Assembly (NCBI GenBank): GCA_905221605.1
Contig: CAJNDS010000064.1
Location: 136,182-200,181, forward strand
Source: Symbiodinium natans
Lineage: Eukaryota; Sar; Dinophyceae; Suessiales; Symbiodiniaceae
Reading direction: 5' to 3'
DNA length: 64,000 nucleotides
Shown here: positions 29,583 through 41,200 of the stretch, one piece after another
Layout of the letters: every line of letters begins with the position of its first letter
How positions within the stretch are numbered: position 1 is the stretch's first letter
The notes under the pieces: generated by a model
What the model was told of the DNA's origin: nothing
Database searches by the model: none
The model's input: only the letters and a program-made list of their open reading frames with translations
Position numbers and translations under genes: made by a program

Positions 29583-30932
29583 TTAGACAACAGAAACTGA
29601 AATAGGAAATCGAATGATGAAGTTCTGAAGGGTAGGGCTCGCGGGGCAGTTAAAGAATCTGGCTCCTGGAACTACTTGGCGCTCATTCGTTGCTTCTTCG
29701 CCAACCGCTTCTCGTCCAGAGCAGCTTTTTTCTTGTCTTTGCGACGCTCCATCTCCGCCGGACTGCGTTTGTGACCGCGGAGAGCCTCCTCCGACTGGCC
29801 GAGGCAAACCACGAGTGGATAGTGGCTGTCTTGGTCGGTTTCCGTTTGAACTCAAGGAGAGAAAGAGGGGAAAAAAAGGGAAGCTCGCGTACGATACAAA
29901 CAGCCAAGACTCTTCAAGACCAAAAGCCGCCACGGCTGCTGCGTCTAACCTGTCTGCGCGCTTTTTCATTAAAAGCGGCTCAGTCTTGGGCCAGTTCAAG
30001 ATTATTGCAGCAATCTCTGGCGAACGCCCGTGTTGCAGTTGGTATGAGAAGCCCGTCACTGAAGCGGATATGGCTTGAAGAGACTCCTCTAGGAGCCCCG
30101 AAGCTCGATCGAAGTCGCCACCTACAAGACGAATATTGTCTCGCCGACAGAGACGCCATAGTGAAGCCAAGACGTATCGAACGCTGTCTGGCTTTTTTGC
30201 AGCCCAACTCTCATAGTGAACTGACATGGCCCGAACGAAATCCAGACCAGCGCGCCTCAGAAAAGTAGCATCCTGCAAATGGTGCCAACTAATAGCACAT
30301 GCATGAAAACGAATAGCGTGCGATCTGTCAATTTGGGCCCATGGCCGAGGGATCAGGCCGTCGTGATCCGGGTATAAGTTCCGTACAGCCTTTCGACCAG
30401 AACCACCAGCTAAGATGCTCGTCAATGCATGAGGTGACACGCTGCAAGCCATTGCTCGCAACTTTGCAAGCATGGGGTACACCGTTCCGGCAGCCTCTTG
30501 CGTCAAAACAAGGTGATTGTTCCGTGTAAGATAATCGCAAAGTTTTTCCCCTTGGACTTCACGATCCATTGCTCCAAAATTAGCCACCAGTAGCATCAGA
30601 TGCTCGCTTCCCCCCGCTCCATCCAGCACCTGCCTCAAACCACCGCGATGGGAATCCGAGCCCGAGCTGTGGTCCAGAGCCCCGTTGCCCGCCGGCACAA
30701 ACTTTATAGATCCACTTGAACTGGCAGCATTTTGGTCTTCGGGTTCATACCCAAGACCTTGATGCCCGCGACGCATGAAGTGAGCACGGATGTCTGCCTC
30801 GCGCATCTTCTCTTCGGATTGTTTGGAAATATGAGAAGCCTGTAAGAGATTACCAGCACTGCCATGCGCAGACGGCGGTGGAGGCGGATGCCACGTTACA
30901 TCGAACGCCACATCGTCCGAAGTGTGGGCCAT
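29583..30932 (-). CDS. Divergent endonuclease/exonuclease/phosphatase (EEP)-like protein
   Basis: 449 codons open from an ATG at 30932-30930. Residues 1-110 are low-complexity. Residues 111-280 carry spaced motifs of the EEP fold: LLVANFG with Asn118 (metal or phosphate-site Asn), LVLTQEA with Gln145-Glu146 (catalytic Glu), a His/Asp-bearing middle (RFHACAISWHHLQD), and IRLVGGDFD at 268-275, equivalent to the GGDFN motif. The Asn of that motif is replaced by Asp and no clear terminal SDH motif follows, so activity is uncertain. Family members cleave phosphodiester bonds in nucleic acids or lipids. After about residue 326 the phase is probably wrong. Another minus-strand phase (29848-29672) reads EEALRGHKRSPAEMERRKDK and a Lys-rich tail to TAG, preceded by a pyrimidine tract and AG at 29852-29851, so a terminal exon there is likely. 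The exact splice could not be fixed. Confidence 0.5.
   Translation of the reverse strand: MAHTSDDVAFDVTWHPPPPPSAHGSAGNLLQASHISKQSEEKMREADIRAHFMRRGHQGLGYEPEDQNAASSSGSIKFVPAGNGALDHSSGSDSHRGGLRQVLDGAGGSEHLMLLVANFGAMDREVQGEKLCDYLTRNNHLVLTQEAAGTVYPMLAKLRAMACSVSPHALTSILAGGSGRKAVRNLYPDHDGLIPRPWAQIDRSHAIRFHACAISWHHLQDATFLRRAGLDFVRAMSVHYESWAAKKPDSVRYVLASLWRLCRRDNIRLVGGDFDRASGLLEESLQAISASVTGFSYQLQHGRSPEIAAIILNWPKTEPLLMKKRADRLDAAAVAAFGLEESWLFVSYASFPFFPLFLSLSSNGNRPRQPLSTRGLPRPVGGGSPRSQTQSGGDGASQRQEKSCSGREAVGEEATNERQVVPGARFFNCPASPTLQNFIIRFPISVSVV
29954..30070 (-). repeat. 117-bp duplicated exon-like segment, copy 2
   Basis: Lies inside the EEP-like frame (residues about 288-326). A GT (29949-29948 on the minus strand) follows it directly, a possible splice donor. 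Confidence 0.65.
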
Positions 30933-31119
30933 GCTGTGTGAGCAAACCTACTTATAAAACAAACTGTTACGTACGGCAAGGGCCCATGCGCGAAGTTCCT
31001 TTAATAACCAATGCAGTGAAAGAACGCCTGTCATACGGTGACATTATCATTAGCTGTAGAAGTCAAAGAACTGCGAGATGTAAATGCGCACGCTGTCGTG
31101 GCGTTAACAAAATGTAAGT

Positions 31120-31550
31120 AACACAATGCACTAGTTCCCCCCCCCCCTGTCGGTACTGGGCCACACCTGCAGCCGCTGACCGCTTTGGCATTTACAAAGT
31201 GCAAGTAACACAATGCACTAGTTTCCCCGCCCCCCGCCCCCCCCGTGTCGGTACTGGGCCACACCTGCAGCCGCTGACCACTTTGGCATTTACAAAATGC
31301 AAGTAACACAATGCACTAGTTTCCCCCCCCCCCCCCCCGTGTCGGTGCTGGGCCACACCTGCAGCCGCTGACCGCTTTGGCATTTACAAATTGCAGTAAC
31401 ACAATGCACTAGTTCCCCCCCCCCCCCCCCGTGTCGGTACTGGGCCACAACCTGCAGCCGCTGACCGCTTTGGCATTTACAAAATGCAAGTACCAAATGC
31501 ACTAGTTCCCCCCCCCCCCCCGTCGGTACTGGGCCACACCCTGCAGCAAG
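31120..31550. repeat. ~100-bp tandem repeat with poly-C tracts
   Basis: Five copies of a unit containing ACACAATGCACTAGTT, a C10-C16 run, GTCGGTACTGGGCCACACC and TGCAGCCGCTGACCGCTTTG. The C-run length differs in every copy. The last copy breaks into unique sequence at about 31545. Confidence 0.95.
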
Positions 31551-31970
31551 GGTTCGAATGAGAGCCTTGAGCGACGAGACCGGGCCCTGTCACCGCGATG
31601 CTGGCTTGCTCATTGTTGTCGTAGGGGTGCCTCGGGAAACCTTGGGGATGACGTGAACCCTAAAAAGGTTTAGGGCTCACATAACCTTAGTAGGAATGAG
31701 AGAAGTATGGAGTATGTGATCCCAATTTTAGGGAAGGGGTTTGACGTGTTCAGGGCTCTAAAGGTTTGGGGTTGAAGGCTTTAAGGGCTTTGAGGCTTCA
31801 GCCTTGGTGACATGCCACACATTCCATGCATTGAAATGTCTGTCTATAATTGACAGTTTCTTCCTGGTTCGGAAGCCAAGTCGAAACTCGACTTGGCTTG
31901 CCCAATTCGACTTCAGCAGACTGCTTCCAAATCTTCACTGCAGAGAGGAAGGCTTCCTGAGGCGAGCCCT
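31551..31970. other. Unique spacer, no gene recognised
   Basis: Contains weak TTTAGGG/CCCTAAA-like phrases (31655-31800) and an AAGTCGAAACTCGACTT palindrome at about 31879. Frames are short. Confidence 0.4.
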
Positions 31971-31975
31971 GCAAA

Positions 31976-32440
31976 TGAGATCACATCAAACTCTACCCAC
32001 TCTTTCCGCGGACGTCGACACACTTGCTCATCAGCAAGCGCCTCTGCCTCTGTGTCCGTGTCATCTCGAGCAACCAAATCTCCAACACCGCGGGCGGCCA
32101 TGGATGCAACCCCCGCTGGCTATTCAATGGGCTGAGATCACATCAGACTCTACCCACTCTTTCTGCCGACACACTTGCTCATCTGCAAGCGCCTCTGCCT
32201 CTGTGTCCGTGTCATCTCTTAGCAACCAAATCTCCAACACCGCGGGCGGCCATGGACGCAACCCCGGCTGGCTATTCAGGCGGCAAGGCTGTTATTGCCT
32301 ACGCAGCCTATTGTATTCATGAAGCGGGCGCTAACTGAAATCATACGGAGTCTACCCCCGCTGGCTATTCAAGTGGCAAGGCTGTTATTGCCTATGCAGC
32401 CTATTGTGTTCAGAAAGTGGGCGCTAACTGAAATCACACG
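31976..32440. repeat. Two consecutive small tandem duplications
   Basis: A 157-bp unit (landmarks CTCTACCCACTCTTTC, GCCTCTGCCTCTGTGTCCGT and CCAACACCGCGGGCGGCCAT) is present twice (from 31976 and 32134). It overlaps a 93-bp unit (GCTATTCAGGCGGCAAGGCT, GGGCGCTAACTGAAATCA) present twice (from about 32264 and 32357). Confidence 0.85.
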
Positions 32441-32784
32441 GAGCGCTTGAACGTTGGGATCCACGGCGCTGGAACGAGCTACGCTCAGTCGGGGCCTGAG
32501 GGAGGTGGTGGGCTAAGTGCTGGGCTAGTGTACTGCAGGGTTGCATAATTCTCTTGCACGCTTGCAGGCGCATTCTTAAGTGTTGCCGCCGGGCTTCTGT
32601 AGTCGAAGAGCGTGGAGTGGGAGACTGTGAGGAGGTGCGCCGAACCTGCGATGGCTGCGGGCACTAAACCAATCCCCCCACAACTTTCAGTCGGTTTCAC
32701 TTAAAAAGGAAGAAATGGAATTCCCTTTCCTCCTCATTTACGCACTGGCCTGGAGTGAAATCGGTTTAGTTCTTGGGTGAAGTC

Positions 32785-33210
32785 CATGGGGAGCCCTGCA
32801 TGGTCAAAGAGGCTTACAGGACTCCGCATTTTGGGTCGTTTACACCTCATAATCCCCAAAACGCGGACTGTCTCTCGGCTTGGGGAGCCCTGGTCAAAGA
32901 GGCTTACAGGGACTCCGCATTTTGGGCCTTTTAGGCCTCATAAGGCCCAAAATGCGGAGTCCCACACTCTCTGTCTGTCGGCTTGGGCAGCCCTGGTCAA
33001 ACAGGCTTACAGGGATCTCCGCGTTTTTTTTGCCTTTTAGGCCTCATACACACAAGGCCCAAAACGCGGAGTCCCACACTCTTGGGGAGCCCTGGTCAAA
33101 AAGGCTTACAGGGACTCCGCATTTTGGGCCGTTTACACCTCATAAGGCCCAAAACGCGGAGTCCCACACTCTCTGTCGGCTTGGGGAGCCTGGTCAAAGG
33201 CTTATAAGGC
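32785..33210. repeat. Tandem array of hairpin-forming units
   Basis: Four units of about 100-115 bp, each with GGGGAGCCCTGGTCAAAGAG and GGCTTACAGG followed by an inverted repeat. In unit 2 the stem is perfect: GGGACTCCGCATTTTGGGCC (32909-32928) pairs with 32944-32963 over 20 bp with a 15-nt loop. Unit 3 retains an 11-bp stem (33017-33027 with 33061-33071). Units 1 and 4 keep the stem with an A-C mismatch. Confidence 0.9.
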
Positions 33211-33414
33211 AGCATAAACGACCGTGCGAAAATGAGGAAGAAGAAAGTTTAGGGGGTTCGGCCGCGGCCTTCCGATCTCCTCCCTGAGGCCTTCTTCGCT
33301 TCGGCCTTCTTTCTGAGCCGGACTCCTCGAGAGAACAATAGAATTCACACTACACTCGAACTCGGACCGGACTCGGCCCGCGGCATGGCGGAACTTGATG
33401 CTCATCTACTATCA

Positions 33415-33700
33415 AAAATTGCTGCTAATCTGTTCACAAACTGGTCTGTTGACAAACTGATGCTGATCTGTTCACAAACTGATCTGTTCACAAACGGATG
33501 CTGATCACAAACTGATGCTGATCTGTTCACAATCGCACACAAGACCCATCAGAAGCAGCCACCGACCTGCTAATACCGACCGATTCGGTATTAGCAACCA
33601 ACAAGTTCGTCATTAGGACCCAAGAATTCGTCATTAGGACCCAAGAATTCGTCATTATTACCGCAGGATCCGTTATTATGACCAACGCTTCTGTAATTAT
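33415..33700. repeat. Short direct repeats
   Basis: CTGATCTGTTCACAAA-type 16-24 bp repeats (33430-33530), then three copies of AATTCGTCATTAGGACCCAAG-type 24-bp units (33605-33660). Confidence 0.75.
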
Positions 33701-33719
33701 AGCAAGGTTAAAACAAATC

Positions 33720-33840
33720 TGACCATGGAGCTTGCCTATCTGTCGCTCCAGGCTCGCAACGCGGGCAGCAACGGCTGCAGATGACTGGTCTTGTCGCTCG
33801 TAGACGCTCTGCAACAAACTGCCCAGCCTGGGCCAATCAC
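33720..33840 (-). CDS. Possible coiled-coil exon, unknown protein
   Basis: A minus-strand stretch within an open frame (33886-33527) reads LGSLLQSVYERQDQSSAAVA and then RVASLERQIGKLHGQI, a good heptad pattern. A neighbouring phase upstream (34000-33900) has SRASFDGLRQQLTSSRSELV. The two may be exons of one gene. No family was recognised and no start was defined. Confidence 0.22.
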
Positions 33841-33889
33841 ACATGTGATTGCTCACGCCGCAAACAACAAATGAAGATTCCACCACAGC

Positions 33890-35200
33890 CGCAGAATGCT
33901 GGAACCAGCTCAGACCTGGACGAGGTCAGTTGCTGCCGCAAGCCGTCGAAACTCGCCCTAGAGGTCGGCGAGTCCGCCTTGGCACGCAAACGTGTGATGC
34001 TGCAGAAGTGTGGTATCATTCTACGGTACACATCGGTGCACTATACTGTCACAATACGTACTTCGAGATGACAGTTGTTCTTTTGCATTCTTGTTTGCGC
34101 TGCCTATACTTCATGCTTCCAAAGCACTGTTGCGTTTCTTCTTCGAGGCTGGGCTTCGAGGCTGGTGCTTCGGGGTCAAGGGCTTCACTGTGCCAAAGGA
34201 TCAGGGCTTGCGGCCGCAGACTTTACAGGCTGTGTATACCTGGAAGTGGATAGAACAAGTCAAGCACAAAACGTGACAGTTGGGAATGGTTTGACTAGCT
34301 TACAAACTACGTATAGGAGGGTACACATGTCGTTGGAGTGTTTCCGCTTTTCTGTCAAAAATCCCCATCAAGAACCAAAGCCGGGAAGCAGCCCTCACGC
34401 CATGGGGCACCTCAACAGGTTGCACGCAAACATAAGCTCATCACATAGTTAAGATTGCTACACAGCACCCAGGTCGCGCACTTGAGGGACGCCAACGATC
34501 GGCAACAGAAAGCAAATTTTCAAAAGTTGGGCTAGCGCCTGTCGAGGCTGAAAACAAAAGCCCACACGTGGAAACATGTTGCACACTCATGTATCCCGGA
34601 CCACAAGTCCTCCACCCAGCCTTGTCATGCTCCTGACGCTGGCCCGTGGCATCAGGTGCGAGGAGTTGGTGCAGAAGCCGCATGGCTGTGGCATCCATGG
34701 CCACAAGAGAGACAAGGGCTGCTCCCAGCGCGGGTTGCGGGGAATGATTTTCTGAGTACTCGATTTTGTCGCGTTGGCACGATAGCTAGCACAGCGGCGG
34801 TACGTTGAACAAGTCGCTTTCAACACGCTGCCTTGCAACTGCCACACAGATCATGGAGAATCAGAATCCCTTTTGAGAAGCCATGTAGCAAGCAAGATGA
34901 GCATCCCCTCTTATGTGTATATATGTATGAGCCCGCCGCCTTTAGGGTCTATTTAGCTTTGGGTTTTTCTTATTGCTTAAAAAGAGCGAATATAAATATC
35001 GTAATACAAAAATACATATTTACACCTACATATGGCACGCAAATCTCATGCCCAGCGGTTCTAGGCCTAGCCGCACGCCATTACGAACTGCGAATTTCTG
35101 GTTGTTCTTATTTTCATTTGTTTCTCTTTGCTATCTGTGTATGCGTGTTCTTTTTTCAGCCTGCGTGAAAAAGTCGCTGTTTGGCTGCGGCAGAAGGGAA
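33890..35200. other. Unique sequence, no gene recognised
   Basis: Frames of up to 134 codons overlap on both strands at 33.8-34.5 kb, with no domain. AT-rich from 34.9 kb, with ATATATGTATG-type phrases. Confidence 0.4.
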
Positions 35201-38200
35201 AGAGAAGTGAGAGAGGAGAGACAACAAGGAGGCCATTTTAATTTTCTGGAAGGGTATTGATTGAAAAGAAGAGAAGAGACAAGAAACAAGGAAACGGATG
35301 GCACTCTTCTTTATCTATCATCTCTCCCTTCCTTGCCTCTCCCGTTTCCCTCTATAATTCAAAAGACAAGACCATTCTTGCTCTTCGCAGATCAGAGGAG
35401 AGATCAAAAGGAATGCAATTTTAATGGGAAGAGCAATGAAAAGAATGGAAGAGAAATGAAGACAGGAGAGGGAGGTGCAAAATCAGGCTAAGAGAAGATG
35501 GTGCTCGTTTTCATCTTTCTTCTCTTGCTCTTTTCCTTTTCAAATAAACAACAAAAGGAAGAACAATGAACATGCAAAGGAACCCGTTTTCTTTTTCCAT
35601 GTGGGAACAAGGAAAGAACAGAGGCGATAAGGCGAGAGGAGGGATTTGCTGAAGCATGGGGAGGGTCTACGGACAAGGAGCCAACCCCGCTCACTTTCCC
35701 CATCCATTGAAACAGGAAAAGAAAGGAACAGGGCCTCCATTCCCCTCTTGTTCTTGTGTTTTTGTCACATCAAGGGGAACAGGAGAAGAGAAGGGAGAGA
35801 GAAGGAGAGAGGAGAGACAAAAAGGATTGCATTTGTACTGGGAAGAGCAAAGAAAAGAATAGAAGAGAGATGAATAAAGGAGAGGGAGAGACAAAATAAG
35901 GCGCAGAGAAGATGGCACTCTTCTTTATCTATCCTCTCCCCCTTATCTCTCCCTGCCCTCTTTCTTTTCGAAATAAGAAAACAAAAAGGAAGAACTATGA
36001 GAAGGAGAAGGGGACGGAAAGGAACAGAAGGGATAGGCCGATAGGAGGGGGTATGGCAAGGTCCACGCGCAAGGAGTCACCCTCTGCTTACCCTTCCACT
36101 GCCTTATCATACAAATTCCTTTCTTGCGCTGTATCAGTTGAAAGGAAACAGAAGGAGAGAAGGGAAAGGGAAGTGAGAGAGGAGAGATGACAAGGATGGC
36201 ATTTTTCTGGAAGCGCAACTGTACCGGAATGTGGCCACAATAAGCAGGCCAGGGAGACTCAGGCGGGGCAACTGTAGCGGAATGTGGCCACAACAAGCAG
36301 GCCAGGGAGGCTCAGGCGGGGCAAGTCTCTCCCTAATTAGAAAAAAACCAATCTTGCTCTTCGCAAATAGATAAGTGCCCTTCTTCCTCTTCAGGAAATC
36401 GCCTTTCCCTTATTTTGCTTTCTGAAGCGAATAAGAAAAAGAACAGATAAGAAGAGAGGACAGGGAATGACTAGGTAAAGAGAGGAGCTCTTCAATTTTG
36501 CATTACTTTTCCTTCTTGGGGGGTCCTTTTTTCTCCCTTGAAGATGCAGGAACTCTCAAAAGGAACACCCGTTCCATCGCCCATTTACTCTTCCCTTCCT
36601 TATCTCCTATGCTTTTTTCCTTAGTCATTGCAACAGGAGAAGACAGGAAAAGGGCCTCCATTCCCCTCTTGTTCTTCCTTTCTTGTGTTTTTGTCATATA
36701 AAGGGGAACAGGAGAAGAGAAGGGAAAGAGAAGGAGAGAGGAGCGATGAAAGGAACACAATTTTAATGGGAAGAGCCAAGAAAAGAATGGAAGAGAGATG
36801 AATAAAGGAGAAGGAGAGACAAAACAAGTTGCAAAGAAGATGGCGCTCTTCTTAATCCATCCCCTCTCCCTTTTCTCTCCCTTCCCTTTTTCTTTTCGAA
36901 ATAAGCAAAACTAAGCAGGAAGAATTATGAAAAGGAGAAGGGTAAGGAAAAGAGCAGAAGAGATAGGCCGAAAAGAGTGATATGATGAAGTATGGCAAGG
37001 TCCACACGCAAGGAGTCACCCTCTGCTTACCCTCCCACTGCCCTTATCATACAAGTTCCCTTCTTGTGGTTTATCAGCTAAACGGAAACAGAAGGAGAGA
37101 AGGGAAAGAGAAGTGAAAGAGGAGAGACAACAAGGATGCCATGTTAATTTTCTGGAAGGGTATTGAAAAGAAGAGAAAAGACAAGAAACAAGGGGACGGA
37201 TGGCACTCTTCTGTATCTATCATCCTTGTCTTTCCCTTTTCCCTCTATAATTAGAAAAACAGGCGCCCTCTCTCGTCTTCAGGAACCCGTTCACTTTTTC
37301 CGTTTGGGAACAAGGAAAAGAACAGAGGCGATAGGGCGAGAGGAAGAATATGCTGAAGCATGGGGAGGGTCTACGGGCAAGTAGCCAACCCCGCTCACTT
37401 GCCCCATCCATTGTGAAAAGAACAGGGCCTCCATTCCCCTCTTGTTCTTCCTTTCTTGCGTTTTTGTCATTTAAGGGGGAACAGCAGAAGAGAAGGGAAA
37501 GAGAAGGAGAGAGGAGCGATGAAAGGAACACAATTTTAATGGGAAGAGCCAAGACAAGAATAGAAGAGAGATGAATAAAGGAGAGGGAGAGACAAAACAA
37601 GGCGCAAAGAAGATGGCACTCTTCTTTATCTATCCTCTCTCCCTTATCTCTGCAAGGAATAGAACAGAGAGGAAGCAAGGAGACGGAGTGACAAAACTTG
37701 TCGCAAAGCTTTATATATCTCCCTTGTCTCTCCCTAATTAGAAAAAACCAATCTTTCTATTCACAGATAGATAGGTGCCCTTCTTCCTCTTCAGGAAATC
37801 GCCTTTCCCTTATTTTGCTTGTTGAAGCGACTAAGAAGAACAACAGATAAGAAGAGAGGACAGGGAATGACTAGGTAAAGAGAGGAGCTCTTCAATTTTC
37901 CTCCCTATCTCTTATGTTACTTTTCCTCCTTGGGGGATGTCCTTTTTTCTCCCTTGAAGATGCAGAAAACTCTCAAAAGAAACTCCCGTTCCATCGCCCA
38001 TTTACTCTTCAATTCGCTTCCTTATCTCCTATGCTCGTTTCCTTATTCATTGCAACAGGAGAAGACAGGAAAAGGGCCTCCATTCCCCTCTTGTTCTTCC
38101 TTTCTTGTGTGTTTGTCATATAAAGGGGAACAGGAGAAGAGAAGGGAAAGAGAAGGGGAGAGGAGCGATGAAAGGAACACAATTTTAATGGGAAGAGCCA

Positions 38201-41200
38201 AGAAAAGAATGGAAGAGAGATGAATAAAGGAGAAGGAGAGACAAAACAAGTTGCAAAGAAGAGGGCGCTCTTCTTAATCCATCCCCTCTCCCTTTTCTCT
38301 CCCTTCCCTTTTTCTTTTCGAAATAAGAAAAACTAAGCAGGAAGAATTATGAAAAGGAGAAGGGTAAGGAAAAGAGCAGAAGAGATAGGCCGAAAAGAGT
38401 GATATGATGAAGTATGGCAAGGTCCACACGCAAGGAGTCACCCTCTGCTTACCCTCCCACTGCCCTTATCATACAAGTTCCCTTCTTGTGGTTTATCAGC
38501 TAAACGGAAACAGAAGGAGAGAAGGGAAAGAGAAGTGAGAGAGGAGAGACAACAAGGATGCCATGTTAATTTTCTGGAAGGGTATTGAAAAGAAGAGAAA
38601 AGACAAGAAACAAGGGGACGGATGGCACTCTTCTGTATCTATCATCCTTGTCTTTCCCTTTTCCCTCTATAATTAGAAAAACAGGCGCCCTCTCTCGTCT
38701 TCAGGAACCCGTTCACTTTTTCCGTTTGGGAACAAGGAAAAGAACAGAGGCGATAGGGCGAGAGGAAGAATTTGCTGAAGCATGGGGAGGGTCTACGGGC
38801 AAGTAGCCAACCCCGCTCACTTGCCCCATCCATTGTGAAAAGAACAGGGCCTCCATTCCCCTCTTGTTCTTCCTTTCTTGCGTTTTTGTCATTTAAGGGG
38901 GAACAGCAGAAGAGAAGGGAAAGAGAAGGAGAGAGGAGCGATGAAAGGAACACAATTTTAATGGGAAGAGCCAAGAAAAGAATAGAAGAGAGATGAATAA
39001 AGGAGAGGGAGAGACAAAACAAGGCGCAAAGAAGATGGCACTCTTCTTTATCTATCCTCTCTCCCTTATCTCTGCAAGGAATAGAACAGACAGGAAGCAA
39101 GGAGACGGAGTGACAAAACTTGTCGCAAAGCTTTATATATCTCCCTTGTCTCTCCCTAATTAGAAAAAACCAATCTTGCTATTCACAGATAGATAGGTGC
39201 CCTTCTTCCTCTTCAGGAAATCGCCTTTCCCTTATTTTGCTTGTTGAAGCGACTAAGAAGAACAACAGATAAGAAGAGAGGACAGGGAATGACTAGGTAA
39301 AGAGAGGAGCTCTTCAATTTTCCTCCCTATCTCTTATGTTACTTTTCCTCCTTGGGGGATGTCCTTTTTTCTCCCTTGAAGATGCAGAAAACTCTCAAAA
39401 GAAACGCCCGTTCCATCGCCCATTTACTCTTCAATTCGCTTCCTTATCTCCTATGCTTTTTTCCTTATTCATTGCAACAGGAGAAGACAGGAAAAGGGCC
39501 TCCATTCCCCTCTTGTTCTTCCTTTCTTGTGTGTTTGTCATATAAAGGGGAACAGGAGAAGAGAAGGGAAAGAGAAGGGGAGAGGAGCGATGAAAGGAAC
39601 ACAATTTTAATGGGAAGAGCCAAGAAAAGAATGGAAGAGAGATGAATAAAGGAGAAGGAGAGACAAAACAAGTTGCAAAGAAGATGGCGCTCTTCTTAAT
39701 CCATCCCCTCTCCCTTATCTCTCCCTTCCCTTTTTCTTTTCGAAATAAGAAAAACTAAGCAGGAAGAATTATGAAAAGGAGAAGGGTAAGGAAAAGAGCA
39801 GAAGAGATAGGCCGAAAAGAGTGATATGATGAAGTATGGCAAGGTCCACACTCAAGGAGTCACCCTCTGCTTACCCTCCCACTGCCTTTATCATACAAGT
39901 TCCTTTATTGTGGTTTATCAGCTAAACGGAAACAGAAGGAGAGAAGGGAAAGAGAAGTGAGAGAGGAGAGACAACAAGGATGCCATTTTAATTTTCTGGA
40001 AGGGTATTGAAAAGAAGAGAAAAGACAAGAAACAAGGAGACGGATCGCACTCTTCTTTATCTATCATCCTTGTCTTTCCCTTTTCCCTCTATAATTAGAA
40101 AAACAGGCGCCCTCTCTCGTCTTCAGGAACCCGTTCACTTTTTCCGTTTGGGAACAAGGAAAAGAACAGAGAGGCGATAGGGCGAGAGGAAGAATATGCT
40201 GAAGCATGGGGAGGGTCTACGGGCAAGGAGCCAACCCCGCTCACTTGCCCCATCCATTGTGAAAAGAACAGGGCCTCCTTCCCCTCTTGTTCTTCCTTTC
40301 TTGCGTTTTTGTCATTTAAGGGGGAACAGCAGAAGAGAAGGGAAAGAGAAGGAGCGAGGAGAGATAACAATAACACCATATTAATGGGAAGAGCCAAGAA
40401 AAGAATAGAAGAGAGATGAATAAAGGAGAGGGAGAGACAAAACAAGGCGCAAAGAAGATGGCACTCTTCTTTATCTATCCTCTCTCCCTTATCTCTGCAA
40501 GGAATAGAACAGACAGGAAGCAAGGAGACGGAGTGACAAAACTTGTCGCAAAGCTTTATATATCTCCCTTGTCTCTCCCTAATTAGAAAAAACCAATCTT
40601 GCTATTCACAGATAGATAGGTGCCCTTCTTCCTCTTCAGGAAATCGCCTTTCCCTTATTTTGCTTTTTGAAGCGACTAAGAAAAACAACAGATAAGAAGA
40701 GAGGACAGGGAATGACTAGGTAAAGAGAGGAGCTCTTCAATTTTCCTCCCTATCTCTTATGTTACTTTTCCTTCTTGGGGGATGTCTTTTTTCTCCCTTG
40801 AAGATGCAGAAAACTCTCAAAAGGAACACCCGTTCCAGTTCCATCGCCCATTTACTCTTCAATTCCCTTCCTTATCTCCTATGCTCTTTTCCTTATTCAT
40901 TGCAGCAGGAGAAGACAGGAAAAGGGCCTCCATTCCCCTCTTGTTCTTCCTTTCTTGTGTTTTTTGTCATTTAAGGGGGAACAGCAGAAGAGAAGGGAAA
41001 GAGAAGGAGAGAGGAGCGATGAAAGGAACACAATTTTAATGGGAAGAGCCAAGAAAAGAATAGAAGAGAGATGAATAAAGGAGAGGGAGAGACAAAACAA
41101 GGCGCAAAGAAGATGGCACTCTTCTTTATCTATCCTCTCTCCCTGATCTCTGCAAGGAATAGAACAGACAGGAAGCAAGGAGACGGAGTGACAAAACTTG

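Noticed and set aside
37220-40523. A 142-152-codon minus-strand frame present in three tandem units
   Set aside because: Its preservation follows from the repeated DNA unit. It starts at a non-ATG codon, has no domain, and sits in biased purine/pyrimidine sequence.
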